This document shows positions 26,880 to 36,427 of a DNA stretch of 64,000 nt, piece after piece. Every line of letters begins with the position of its first letter. Within the stretch, counting starts at the first letter, position 1. The stretch is from the NCBI RefSeq assembly GCF_900129585.1, contig NZ_FQWF01000008.1, forward strand, positions 1 to 64,000. Reading direction: 5' to 3'. The position numbers were made by a program, and so were the translations under genes. The DNA comes from Flavobacterium micromati (lineage in GTDB: Bacteria > Bacteroidota > Bacteroidia > Flavobacteriales > Flavobacteriaceae). The notes below the pieces were generated by a model that made no database searches, was not told the origin of the DNA, and saw only the letters and a program-made list of their open reading frames with translations.

Positions 26880-28706
26880 TTACATTAGGTTTTCAACAAA
26901 ATACATTTTCATCATTCCTTTATTTTTTACTTCGATTTCACCGCGATATGTGCAAGAAAATTGGTTTTTTACTAATTGATATGTATTTTCAGAAATGTTT
27001 ATTTTTCCTGTTTCAGAATTCGATTCCATTCGGGAGGCTATATTAACAGTGTCGCCCCAAATATCGTAAGCAAACTTTTTTGTACCTACTATCCCTGCGA
27101 CTATAGAGCCAGAATTTACTCCTATTCTAATCTTAAAGTTAATTTGATTGTCAAGTAACCTACTTTTTGATTTTTCGACAAAATCGATAATTTCTACGGC
27201 CGCCAGGATTATTTGATAAGCATGATCTTCAGTTTTGAAAGGAATTCCGCCAGCACACATGTAAGAGTCGCCAATAGTTTTAATTTTTTCTAAATCATAT
27301 TTTTCAATTATCTCATCAAATTTTGAAAAATAATAATCTATGCTTTCTACCAATTGTTCTGGAGACAAATTTTCAGAATAATTTGTAAAACCTTCAAAGT
27401 CAGTAAACAAAACGGTAACTAATTCATATTTTTTAGCTAAAACTTTTCCGTTTTCTTTAAGTTCTACCGCAGTTTCCGCAGGGAGAATATTAAGCAACAA
27501 GCTGTTAGAAAGGTTTTTTTCTTTTTCAATTATTTTATTTGTTTTGTTAATAAAAACATAGCGTCTGTATAGGCCAATAACAAGTAATAGCGTTAAAAAA
27601 AGAAAAATCAATGATGAAATTATAATGATTTTTTGATTTGTTTTTTGCTGATTAAGTAGGTTTACTTCTATTTGCTTTTGTGAAATTTCATAATTTGTTC
27701 TAGTGTCTGCTATTTTTTGAACAATTTCTATACTTTTTAAACTGTCTTTATAAATAATATGTTTTTTATAAAATTGTAAAGCCTTTTCATAATTTCCAGA
27801 TTTTTGATATAGCTCTGCTAACTTTTCATTTGAAATACTTATTTGTTTTTTGAGTCCATGTTTGATAGCCAATTTTAAGCTTTGACTTGCATATTTTAGT
27901 GCTTTTTTCGTGTTATTTCGATTAGTATAGATATCAGACATGTAGGTAAGGTAGTCTGAAATAGCATAATAGTCTTTATTTTTTTCTAGAATGTTAATAG
28001 CGTTATTAATATAAATCATTGCTTTTTCATCCTCGCCAGTTTCTGCATAAAGCATCCCGATGTTTCCTATATTATAGGCAGTGCCTATTTCGTAATTTAC
28101 TTTTTCGAATAAAACTCCAGATTCCCTATAATAGGCCAGCGCATTTTTGAAATTACGACTATTAGCGTATTCTTCTCCTGCATTTAATAATGCTGTGGCC
28201 AACGAAATTGTGTCGGCAGTTCTACGTAGGATTGTGATTGCCTTTTCGTAGTAAATTCGAGCATTAATTGGATTACCGATGTCAGAGTACACATCAGCAA
28301 TGGACATAGTAGCAGATCCTTGTCCGGCATCGAAATCTATTTTAACTGCTGCAGCATTACTTTTAAAAAAGGCATCTAAAGCTTTATTTAAATCACCCAA
28401 TAGTCTGAAAGCATTACCTTGCTGAAGGTATCCTCTATGTAAATAAATATAATTTTTATCTTTTTTTGATAATTTGATTAGCTCATTAGCATAATTCAAT
28501 GACAACTTTATATCGTTTATTTCATTAAACGATAGGTTCCTAAGCACTTCCATTTTTTCTGTACCAGAAAAATTGTTCGCTTCGTAAATGATTTTTAGAC
28601 TATCGGCGACCTGTTGATTCTGAGCATTGCTTTGATAAAATTGCATACATAAGATTGCCAAAAAGGAATGTTTAATCAGGATTAAAAGTTGCCTTTTTTT
28701 ATTCAT
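26880..28706 (-). CDS. TPR-containing membrane adenylate cyclase (class III)
   Basis: The 608-residue protein has a signal peptide, about seven tetratricopeptide repeats (residues 60-330), a transmembrane helix near 360-380 and a cytoplasmic class III cyclase domain. Metal-binding Asp residues are in LFTDFEGFT and KTIGDSYM. The Lys of EKIKTIGD and the Asp of YDIWGD are the residues that normally select ATP, and NIASRMES supplies the transition-state Asn and Arg. It should therefore make cAMP, under control of the periplasmic TPR sensor. It follows the 28706-29158 gene with a one-base TAATG overlap, so that small protein is probably made with it. Confidence 0.9.
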   Translation of the reverse strand: MNKKRQLLILIKHSFLAILCMQFYQSNAQNQQVADSLKIIYEANNFSGTEKMEVLRNLSFNEINDIKLSLNYANELIKLSKKDKNYIYLHRGYLQQGNAFRLLGDLNKALDAFFKSNAAAVKIDFDAGQGSATMSIADVYSDIGNPINARIYYEKAITILRRTADTISLATALLNAGEEYANSRNFKNALAYYRESGVLFEKVNYEIGTAYNIGNIGMLYAETGEDEKAMIYINNAINILEKNKDYYAISDYLTYMSDIYTNRNNTKKALKYASQSLKLAIKHGLKKQISISNEKLAELYQKSGNYEKALQFYKKHIIYKDSLKSIEIVQKIADTRTNYEISQKQIEVNLLNQQKTNQKIIIISSLIFLFLTLLLVIGLYRRYVFINKTNKIIEKEKNLSNSLLLNILPAETAVELKENGKVLAKKYELVTVLFTDFEGFTNYSENLSPEQLVESIDYYFSKFDEIIEKYDLEKIKTIGDSYMCAGGIPFKTEDHAYQIILAAVEIIDFVEKSKSRLLDNQINFKIRIGVNSGSIVAGIVGTKKFAYDIWGDTVNIASRMESNSETGKINISENTYQLVKNQFSCTYRGEIEVKNKGMMKMYFVENLM

Positions 28707-29158
28707 TAAGTATTTGCCTTAAGTTTAGGGTCTACCAAGAATTCTTTCCGCTCTTTTTTATGATAAATGCTAAAGTTAATTTTGTAAATATTTTGTGTAT
28801 CGACGATTTCTTGTTGATCTTTAACAGTTGCTACCACTTTACTGTGGTTCCCTCCGGTGCCATAAATTTTTTCATCGTCTTCTAAAAAGTAGATGTCTGC
28901 AGGATCATTGAGGTCAAAATCGTAAACAATTCGATCTATCGCAACATCGTAATCTTTGTTTGAAGATGCCCCAACCCATTCCACGCTTTTTGATAGATAA
29001 ACATTGGATAGAAAATCTTGAACCTTTCCATTATCTGTTTTACCATCATTGTCGTCTGTCATTGTACAATAAGAATCAATATCATCTTGATTGTAATTTT
29101 TCATATGATAAAGCTTTTCTGCATCAACAGTTAGCACTATCTGCACATTTTTTTTCAT
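28706..29158 (-). CDS. small acidic protein coupled to the cyclase gene
   Basis: The 150-residue, Asp-rich protein has no signal peptide or membrane segment. The N-terminal strand NVQIVLTVDAEKL and the C-terminal pattern YKINFSIYHKK...VDPKLK faintly recall the AidA/PixA inclusion-body family, but I would not name it on that basis. Its TAA stop shares one base with the ATG of the TPR-adenylate cyclase, indicating translational coupling. It could be a ligand, regulator or target of the cyclase. Confidence 0.6.
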   Translation of the reverse strand: MKKNVQIVLTVDAEKLYHMKNYNQDDIDSYCTMTDDNDGKTDNGKVQDFLSNVYLSKSVEWVGASSNKDYDVAIDRIVYDFDLNDPADIYFLEDDEKIYGTGGNHSKVVATVKDQQEIVDTQNIYKINFSIYHKKERKEFLVDPKLKANT

Positions 29159-29420
29159 AATCTATTTTTTTTAAAGTTTAAAGTGAGTGTTTCAATATAA
29201 TTATAGTTGTGTAACAATTTGATTTTTAGTATATTGCATCTGAGGTACTCAAAGTTAATAATAATGTTTTAATGACACTGTAATTTTGAAAATTTAAATG
29301 TGAAAAAGTATAAAAAATCAGAATTTAGCCAAAAAAACGAACTTATATTTCTTTATTTTGACTCAAATTTCATTTGTGGTCAAGGTTTGTAAAACTTTTA
29401 ATGTAAAATAAAATGCAATT

Positions 29421-30305
29421 ATGAGACATTTGAAAAGTGTTAACTGGAAAGAAATCTTTCAGCCTAAAAACATTACTTTGAACCTAGTTGGTGTTGCTTT
29501 TATAACTCTAGCTTTAAAAGGGTTTATGATGCCTAATAAATTTTTAGATGGCGGTGTGACTGGTATTTCCATTTTACTTCATGAAATCTCGCACATTCCT
29601 TTTGGGATTTTAGTACTAGTACTTAACATTCCTTTTTTATACATCGGAAAAAAAATTTTAGGTAATACCTTTGCTGTACAAAGCTTATTCACTTTTATTT
29701 TAATTGCCGCAAGCATGACTTTCATTCAAGTTGATGCTGTGACTTCAGATCGTCTTTTGATCGCGTTATTTGGAGGCTGTTTAATCGGTGTTGGAATGGG
29801 ACTTTGCATTCGCAGTGGTTCTGTTGCAGATGGGATAGAAATTCTCGCTTTATTAACCACGCGAAAAATTGGTTTAAATGTATCAGAAGTAATTTTTGGT
29901 ATTAACAGTGCCGTTTTTTTAGCTGCTGCTTGGTTTTTTGGTATAAGTACTGCTTTGTATTCCATTGTAACTTACTTCTCGGCTGTTAAAGCACTTGATT
30001 ATGTTACAAATGGATTTGAACATTACACATCACTGCATATAATCTCCGCAAAGAGTGAAGAAATCAAATTTTTAATTTCGAATAAATTTCGCAAAGGAAT
30101 TACCATAATAAAAGGCGAGCGCGGTTTTTTGCCTGATAGTTTCGATCAAAAACAAGATTGTGATATTATTGTTACTATAGTTACTCGCTTGGAAATACTC
30201 CGAATTAAAGAGAAAATTACCGAGATAGACAGCGAGGCTTTTATGTTTATTCAGTACACAAAAGACGCTAGTGGTGGAATACTTCGAAATAAAAACAAAC
30301 ATTAA
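29421..30305 (+). CDS. YitT family membrane protein (DUF2179 C-terminus)
   Basis: The 294-residue protein has five or six membrane helices in the YitT pattern (FMMPNKFLDGGVTGISILLHE, GVGMGLCIRSGSVADGIEIL) followed by a soluble DUF2179 domain from about residue 205 (GITIIKGERGF). The family is widespread and its function is not established; some members are linked to small-molecule transport. It is alone on the plus strand between divergent and unrelated genes. The gap 29159-29420 before it holds no other gene. Confidence 0.88.
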   Translation: MRHLKSVNWKEIFQPKNITLNLVGVAFITLALKGFMMPNKFLDGGVTGISILLHEISHIPFGILVLVLNIPFLYIGKKILGNTFAVQSLFTFILIAASMTFIQVDAVTSDRLLIALFGGCLIGVGMGLCIRSGSVADGIEILALLTTRKIGLNVSEVIFGINSAVFLAAAWFFGISTALYSIVTYFSAVKALDYVTNGFEHYTSLHIISAKSEEIKFLISNKFRKGITIIKGERGFLPDSFDQKQDCDIIVTIVTRLEILRIKEKITEIDSEAFMFIQYTKDASGGILRNKNKH

Positions 30306-30450
30306 ATCTCTATCACCATTTTTTTAGCGCATTAATACCGTAATAAACTAATGCATTTTAAATAAAAGAAATTGACAATCAATCTTTATGTACTCAATAC
30401 AATGATGAGTTTCATTAAATTTGTAAACAAAATGTATCAAAATTTTAATT

Positions 30451-30630
30451 ATGCCCAAAGGACCTGAAAAAAACACCAAAAACAAGGCGTTGCACACCAA
30501 ATTGGTCAATCGTAAAAAGGCTAAACTGCAAGACGAGAAAAAAGAAAAAGCATTGCGTTTGAAAACTTTGGTTACAAGAATGAATCAGAAAAAAAGTAGT
30601 GATGATTCGAATAATCTTCCTAATCTCTAA
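30451..30630 (+). CDS. small highly basic protein
   Basis: The frame ATG 30451 to TAA 30628-30630 encodes 59 residues starting MPKGPEKNTKNKALHTKLVN. About a third of the residues are Lys or Arg. A TAAATTTG element at 30416-30423 fits the -7 consensus and lies 28 bases before the start, which supports expression. The composition suggests binding to nucleic acid or the ribosome, but no family is recognised. Confidence 0.55.
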   Translation: MPKGPEKNTKNKALHTKLVNRKKAKLQDEKKEKALRLKTLVTRMNQKKSSDDSNNLPNL

Positions 30631-30705
30631 AATCGGTGTTTAAAAACATTTTTATCCCTCAATATTTTACACGAAATTTGCCCAAATACCCTAAATTAAA
30701 CTAAA

Positions 30706-31245
30706 ATGGAATTCGGTCGAATCATAATTTCAGAAACCGCTGCCGCTAGCGGAAACCCACAAGATATTATAAACTCAAATATTTCGGTGATTAATTTAAT
30801 GCGTGAGGAAAAAATTGATGATGATTTGATTCACGAAGATGCATTGATGAGTTATTATTTGGATTATTACACTTCTCAATATACCGAAGGTAATTTTGCA
30901 CAATTTGTTTACAATTCTAGATGGGATACGGAATTAAACGAACTAATTGAAGAAGGTTTAACTTTGCTGGGTGCCGAAAAACATTTGGAATTATTTCAAC
31001 AACAATGCAAGAAAGTTAAATTAATGAGCTCTGTGAAACGAGATAAATTCTTCAAAGGGAAATTGGAAGGCGTAAATCCAATTCGGGATGCAATGAATAA
31101 CGATGCTTTTTATGAAATTGAAGAAAACCTGATACAACTTAACGCTGATTTCTTAAAATCACATCCAGATCTAGAAGTACTTTCGGTTGATGATATGTTT
31201 GCGGCTGTAGAAGAATTTGTGGGTCACGAAATAAAAAGGGAATAA
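30706..31245 (+). CDS. DMP19-like (DUF4375) protein
   Basis: The 179-residue protein has the conserved core of the DMP19/DUF4375 family: MSYYLDYYTSQYTEGNFAQF followed by VYNSRW and EEGLTLLGAEKH. Neisserial DMP19 is an acidic DNA-mimic protein that counters a regulator; whether this relative does the same is unknown. The protein is acidic overall, consistent with that idea. It stands alone between a small basic protein and the convergent DUF1501 gene. Confidence 0.75.
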   Translation: MEFGRIIISETAAASGNPQDIINSNISVINLMREEKIDDDLIHEDALMSYYLDYYTSQYTEGNFAQFVYNSRWDTELNELIEEGLTLLGAEKHLELFQQQCKKVKLMSSVKRDKFFKGKLEGVNPIRDAMNNDAFYEIEENLIQLNADFLKSHPDLEVLSVDDMFAAVEEFVGHEIKRE

Positions 31246-31260
31246 AACATTTTTTTATTT

Positions 31261-32871
31261 TTATCTAGAAACAATGACCTTTTTGTGAAATTTATAGTTG
31301 TTAAACTCTATTTCTAAAATGTAAATTCCAGGTGTGATAATTGTATCAGGAGAAAACTTTAAAAGATTTCCGTTTACTCTATAGGCTTTGTTAAAGAGTT
31401 GTGTTCCCTGAATAGAATATAAGCGCGCGTTTACATACCCATTTAAACTATCATTAAAGGTAATGGTAATCGTGTTCTCCGTAACCGGATTGGGATAAAC
31501 GGAGAAAAAGGCATGGTTTTCAAAAGAATCGTTGCCCACAGTACTAGTTTTGAATAGCGCCACTTTTGCAAAAGTTCCTCCTAAAACATCTGTAGTTTGA
31601 GATTCACTCATGCATAACCAATCTTGCATGATGGAAGAATAAATTTGTCTAAAATCGAATTGCATCGCTACTTGGTCAGACACGGTTGCGTTCAAAGGTA
31701 AGTTTGGCGAGCTTCCTATCATTCCAGAAACAGGATTTTGGGCATTGATAGAACTAATTCCCGTATTCAATGCAGCTCCAAACACAATTACTGGTGCTCC
31801 AGATCCATGATCGGTGCCTAAACTTCCGTTGCTTTTAATTCGGCGACCAAATTCACTAAAAGTCATTCCGGTTACCAAATTAGATTTTCCCATAAGCTCT
31901 AAATCTTGTTGAAAGGCACTTATTGCCTTAGATAAAATACTTAAATTAGCAGCATGAGCGCCTTGTGTTTTGTCTGTAATGTTTACTTGACCGCTATGCA
32001 AGTCAGAAGTATTAGGGTGATTGACAATGTAAATAGGGGTTTGCAGTCCTCCGTTTATTAACTTGGCAACAATTTTTAACTGGTCTCCTAATTTATTCAA
32101 ACTTGGATAGGTAGTTGTTTGTGTTTGTGCGGTGTTATAGGCTTTCTGAATTGCTGTTCGATACACATTACTCTGGTCTTTCATTAAACGCAAAAAGGTG
32201 AGCTCAGTTCCATAATCAGAATTTGGAGCTGGATCTGTAATTTGATTAATTACATTCAAAAGGGCATTTGGATCTGGGGCATTATAACCCATATTAATAT
32301 TGGGTCCTTGCAAGGAAAATGGCAATGTAGAACCTATTTGAATCGCTAATGGATCAGGCATTTCTGTCGTTGGATAATCGTTAGGAAAATTAGGGTATAT
32401 TGTATCCAGAGATCTACCAAGCCAGCCACTATCTAAGGTTTGATTACTGCCAGAAGCGGTAAACCAAATATCAGTTGCTCTAAAATGACTAAAACTTGGA
32501 TTGGGATAGGAGACCCCTTGAATGATCATTAATTTGCCATTATCATGTAAATTTTTTAATTCACTCATGGCGGGATGTATCCCAGTTGTGTCGTTATTAG
32601 CCAATGGCAAAACGGCGTTCTGATTCATTAAAATATTAGCGCGAGCATTGTTTAAATTAGTCCATTTATCTAACGGAAAAACAGTATTTAATCCATCGTT
32701 TCCACCATTCATTTGAATGATAACTAATATTTTTCCGCAATTTACTGCAGCATTTGCCAATATGTCTAACGCATTGCTTTCAATAGAAGAGGAAGCCATA
32801 ACCGGAATGCCATTTAAAGCTAATGGGATCGTGACTAAAGCACTTGTTTTTATAAAATTTCTTCTTTTCAT
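31261..32871 (-). CDS. DUF1501 protein with type IX secretion sorting domain
   Basis: The 536-residue protein opens with a twin-basic signal sequence (MKRRNFIKTSALVTIPLALN) like that of Tat-exported members. The DUF1501 sulfatase-like domain follows (VIIQMNGGNDGLNTVFPL, ILSKAISAFQQDLELMG, GRRIKSNGSLGTDHGSG). The last 75 residues form a T9SS type A sorting domain (FFSVYPNPVTENTITI ... KKVIV), so it is expected at the cell surface or outside. It is downstream of the DUF1800 gene with a 12-base gap, the usual pairing. The function of the pair is unknown. Confidence 0.92.
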   Translation of the reverse strand: MKRRNFIKTSALVTIPLALNGIPVMASSSIESNALDILANAAVNCGKILVIIQMNGGNDGLNTVFPLDKWTNLNNARANILMNQNAVLPLANNDTTGIHPAMSELKNLHDNGKLMIIQGVSYPNPSFSHFRATDIWFTASGSNQTLDSGWLGRSLDTIYPNFPNDYPTTEMPDPLAIQIGSTLPFSLQGPNINMGYNAPDPNALLNVINQITDPAPNSDYGTELTFLRLMKDQSNVYRTAIQKAYNTAQTQTTTYPSLNKLGDQLKIVAKLINGGLQTPIYIVNHPNTSDLHSGQVNITDKTQGAHAANLSILSKAISAFQQDLELMGKSNLVTGMTFSEFGRRIKSNGSLGTDHGSGAPVIVFGAALNTGISSINAQNPVSGMIGSSPNLPLNATVSDQVAMQFDFRQIYSSIMQDWLCMSESQTTDVLGGTFAKVALFKTSTVGNDSFENHAFFSVYPNPVTENTITITFNDSLNGYVNARLYSIQGTQLFNKAYRVNGNLLKFSPDTIITPGIYILEIEFNNYKFHKKVIVSR

Positions 32872-32883
32872 TTCTTCAAAAGG

Positions 32884-34704
32884 TTACATGAGTTGGTATT
32901 CGGCAAGTTGGGTAAGAGTTACAAGTAAGGATTTCAGCCTTGTTTTTACGCTATTTTTGTTGGTGGTATTGGAAGTGTCACTAAGATAAAGCGACCATGC
33001 TGAGGTCCAATAATTATTTGTCGTTTGATTAGAGAGCAAAGTTTGTGTTTTTATCTCGTTTCTTTGAATAGCGCTGAGGTCTATCGGCAATAAAAACGTT
33101 ACACATTCAGCTACCAATAAATCAGGATTTAAACAAATTGGAGGGTCAAATTGTTGAATGAAGGCAATTAAATCAACTTCGATACGAGTCGTTAATCCGT
33201 TGTAAACAAGATTGTAACCGCTAAAAATTTTATTTAAGAAATCAAATCTTTTTTGGGTGGTACTAGAGTTTATCCAATATTCATGAAAGGAAGGATTTTG
33301 ATAAAATGCAACCCATCCCGAGACGTTCGGTATTTTCCCCATCGTTTGTTCTAACCCGCTTAAAATAGTATTGTTGTAATAGTTCCAAACTCGATATTGC
33401 GCTTCATGATTTGCAGGGTTAGCAACATTATAATTCAGGTTAAAAGTTCGTAAACTACCAATTACCAAGTCAAAAGGGGATTTGATATAAACGCCTCTAT
33501 TTGCCATGTCAAAAAAATGTTGACTTTTAAAAAGTTGGTTTAACACCGGTGCTATTTCCCAATTGTTAGCTACAAATGTTTGGGCAAGTGGCGTAATTAT
33601 AGTAGATTCTATCGTAGCATCAATATCATAATAAACAAAATAACGATATAAACGACGGCAAATGTATTCTGATACTACCTGTGATTTCGAGAAAATCATC
33701 GTAATAAAAGCGTCTAATTCTGATGCTCCAGCATTGTTGATTATGGTATTATTGAAGAATGATGAAAATTGTTTGTTGCTTGTATCATGAAGGCTTGAAT
33801 CAAAATTGGTAATTGGGTTAACAGTATTTAAATTGACAACTCTCCATCCTGACAATACTTTAGCAGCTTGAATTACATCAACTTCTGTAAACTGGCTTAA
33901 TGGGTCTTTTCCTAACGTAAAAAGCTCCATTATTTCACGTGCAAAATTCTCATCAGGAGATGTTTTAGTATTTGCTTGATTGTTCAAATAATACATCATA
34001 GCGGGCTGCGTTGCCATTTTTCTAATAATAGTTTTGAAATTTCCAAGAGGATTGTCCCGAAACATCTTCAAATAGGTGTGTAAAATTCGGCAAGAATTGG
34101 TTCCAGCAAACGAAAATGGGGAGGTGCGGACAGTTTCAAAATCAACAGGAATAAAATGATACCAAAACCAAGTCATTTTCTCCTTAATGGTGAGGTCTTG
34201 GTTACAAGCCAAACCAAAATTCCATTGCGAGAGGGAATCATTTCTTCTTGAATTAGTGGTATTTGCGCCCGAAGGCAAAGGGTCATTTGTCCAATCAGCT
34301 CCGTAAGCTAAGTTGTTTTCATCAGGGGAATAATTATTATAAGAGTTTACTGGAGGTGAAGGTGGAGTTGTGTTTACGTTTAGTATGGCATTGACTGCAT
34401 TATTCATACTTGTGGCAAGCAAGGAATCAACATCGGCTTTTTTAAACCCATAACCAGTTCGCCGCAATAAATGCAACACTTCCGTTTTTCCCCAAGTGCC
34501 AGTGTAGGGATTCAAGCCACTGCTAACTGGAACAACTCTATCTGTAAAGCTAGAATTTTTAGTGTTTGTATTGCTTTGATACTTTCTTCCATTAAATATT
34601 TTTCTGGAATATTTTTCAAATAAAGGATCCTTGGAATCCTGATTTATTTTAAATTTATTCAATACCAACTTAAATAAATTCCTACGATTCATAATGTTAC
34701 CCAT
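32884..34704 (-). CDS. DUF1800 domain protein
   Basis: The 606-residue protein carries the DUF1800 signatures: AEVLHLLRRTGYG-like start (here TEVLHLLRRTGYG), a central MTWFWYHFIPVDFETVR block, ENFAREIMELFTLG with conserved acidic residues, and GWVAFYQNPSFHEYW. A start at 34692 (MNRRNLFKLVLNK) is an alternative four codons in. It is the first gene of the DUF1800-DUF1501 operon. These pairs are widespread in Bacteroidota and Planctomycetes and have no settled function. Confidence 0.9.
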   Translation of the reverse strand: MGNIMNRRNLFKLVLNKFKINQDSKDPLFEKYSRKIFNGRKYQSNTNTKNSSFTDRVVPVSSGLNPYTGTWGKTEVLHLLRRTGYGFKKADVDSLLATSMNNAVNAILNVNTTPPSPPVNSYNNYSPDENNLAYGADWTNDPLPSGANTTNSRRNDSLSQWNFGLACNQDLTIKEKMTWFWYHFIPVDFETVRTSPFSFAGTNSCRILHTYLKMFRDNPLGNFKTIIRKMATQPAMMYYLNNQANTKTSPDENFAREIMELFTLGKDPLSQFTEVDVIQAAKVLSGWRVVNLNTVNPITNFDSSLHDTSNKQFSSFFNNTIINNAGASELDAFITMIFSKSQVVSEYICRRLYRYFVYYDIDATIESTIITPLAQTFVANNWEIAPVLNQLFKSQHFFDMANRGVYIKSPFDLVIGSLRTFNLNYNVANPANHEAQYRVWNYYNNTILSGLEQTMGKIPNVSGWVAFYQNPSFHEYWINSSTTQKRFDFLNKIFSGYNLVYNGLTTRIEVDLIAFIQQFDPPICLNPDLLVAECVTFLLPIDLSAIQRNEIKTQTLLSNQTTNNYWTSAWSLYLSDTSNTTNKNSVKTRLKSLLVTLTQLAEYQLM

Positions 34705-34986
34705 ATAGATTTCTACATTTGATGTTTATAATTCGCCTAAAAGCCTTAAAATGTTAATCTTAACATAAAACTTAATCAAAAATATGTTTTTTTATAATAC
34801 CTCCAACGTATTAATTGTTGGGTAGTTACATTCTAATATTTAATTGTTTTTTATGATTACGGGAAACATAAACACGTGGAAATAAAATTTTACACAATTC
34901 TTTGGTAGTGTAATTTTTGCAAAGCCGCTGCTGTCATAAAAAAGTGCAATAGGTTGCAAGAAGTATATTCTCTTTTTCCTCAAAAC

Positions 34987-35022
34987 TTTGTCTAATAAGT
35001 CTCAAACATTTCCTTAAATTTG
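34987..35022 (+). promoter_or_regulatory. candidate serS promoter
   Basis: TTTG at 34987-34990 and TAAATTTG at 35015-35022 are 24 bases apart, close to the Bacteroidota -33/-7 spacing. The -7 element ends 40 bases before the serS start. The rest of the gap 34705-35062 shows no gene. Confidence 0.5.
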
Positions 35023-35062
35023 CTTCCATTATTATAAAAGGCAGCGCAAAAAAAATCAAGCT

Positions 35063-36334
35063 ATGTTACAAATCGCATTTATTAGAGAAAATCAGGAAAA
35101 AGTAATCAATGCTTTGGCAAAAAGGAATATGGATGCCAAAGGTATTGTTCAAGAAGTGGTACAACTAGATGAAAAACGTCGCGCTACGCAAGTGCAGCTA
35201 GATGGAATTTTATCGGAATCTAATAAATTATCCAAAGATATTGGTGAATTAATGAAAAGTGGTGAGAAATCCAAAGCCGCAATTTTAAAAGAAAAAACAG
35301 TTTTATTAAAAGACAAAAGCAAAAAATTATCAGAAACTGCTGATATTCTTGCCGCAGATCTTTTAGAGAAATTATATACATTGCCCAATCTTCCTGCAGA
35401 TATTGTGCCTGTTGGAAAAACACCGGAGGAAAACTTAAACGTTTTTCAGGAAGGCGATATTCCGGTTTTACATGAAGGTGCGCAGCCGCACTGGGAATTA
35501 GTAAAAAAATACGATATTATCGATTTTGAATTAGGTGTAAAAATCGCTGGCGCAGGATTTCCAGTTTATAAAGGTAAAGGTGCCAAATTGCAACGTGCCT
35601 TAATCAATTATTTCTTGGACAAAAATACCGCAGCAGGTTACAATGAAGTACAAGTGCCACACATGGTAAACGAAGCTTCGGCTTATGGAACGGGACAATT
35701 GCCAGATAAAGAAGGACAAATGTACCATGACAAAACCGATGATTTGTACTTAATTCCAACGGCTGAGGTTCCGGTAACCAATTTGTTTCGGGATGTCATC
35801 TTGAACGAAAATGAATTACCCGTTTTAACTACGGCTTACACGCCATGTTTCCGTCGTGAGGCAGGCTCTTACGGTGCACATGTACGCGGATTAAATCGTT
35901 TGCATCAATTTGACAAAGTAGAAATTGTTCGTGTGGAACATCCTGATAAATCTTATGAAGCGTTGGATGGAATGGTAGAACATGTTAAATCTATTCTGCA
36001 AGAATTGAAGTTACCATATAGAATCTTGCGTCTTTGTGGCGGAGATATGGGATTCACAGCTTCTTTAACTTATGATTTTGAAGTGTTTTCAACAGCCCAA
36101 GATCGTTGGTTAGAAATCAGTTCTGTTTCAAATTTTGAAACTTTTCAAGCCAATCGTTTGAAATTGCGTTTCAAGGATAAAGACGGAAAAAATCAATTGG
36201 CACACACTTTGAACGGAAGTGCTTTGGCATTGCCAAGAGTTTTGGCTGGAATTTTAGAAAATTATCAAACTCCGGAAGGAATTGTAATCCCGGAGGTTTT
36301 GCGTCCGTATTGCGGATTTGATATTATTGATTAA
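35063..36334 (+). CDS. serS: serine--tRNA ligase
   Basis: The 423-residue enzyme charges tRNA-Ser. An N-terminal two-helix coiled-coil arm (about 25-105) that holds the tRNA is followed by the class II catalytic core. That core shows motif 2 (PCFRREAGSYG) and motif 3 (LNGSALALPRVLAGILENYQ). Length and domain order are normal. It is monocistronic or leads the downstream TPR gene, separated by 93 bases containing an inverted repeat. Confidence 0.98.
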   Translation: MLQIAFIRENQEKVINALAKRNMDAKGIVQEVVQLDEKRRATQVQLDGILSESNKLSKDIGELMKSGEKSKAAILKEKTVLLKDKSKKLSETADILAADLLEKLYTLPNLPADIVPVGKTPEENLNVFQEGDIPVLHEGAQPHWELVKKYDIIDFELGVKIAGAGFPVYKGKGAKLQRALINYFLDKNTAAGYNEVQVPHMVNEASAYGTGQLPDKEGQMYHDKTDDLYLIPTAEVPVTNLFRDVILNENELPVLTTAYTPCFRREAGSYGAHVRGLNRLHQFDKVEIVRVEHPDKSYEALDGMVEHVKSILQELKLPYRILRLCGGDMGFTASLTYDFEVFSTAQDRWLEISSVSNFETFQANRLKLRFKDKDGKNQLAHTLNGSALALPRVLAGILENYQTPEGIVIPEVLRPYCGFDIID

Positions 36335-36357
36335 CTAGTTTTTAGTTTTCAGTTCTC

Positions 36358-36421
36358 AGTGTTCGGTTCGCTTTTTGGAAAACACACTTTTTGAATTACT
36401 GAACACCGAATACCGAACACT
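36358..36421. repeat. inverted repeat between serS and the TPR gene
   Basis: AGTGTTCGGT at 36358-36367 is mirrored by ACCGAACACT at 36412-36421. The 44-base loop and AT-rich flanks make a simple terminator unlikely. It looks like a decaying intergenic repeat but may weaken read-through. Confidence 0.55.
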
Positions 36422-36427
36422 TATTAT

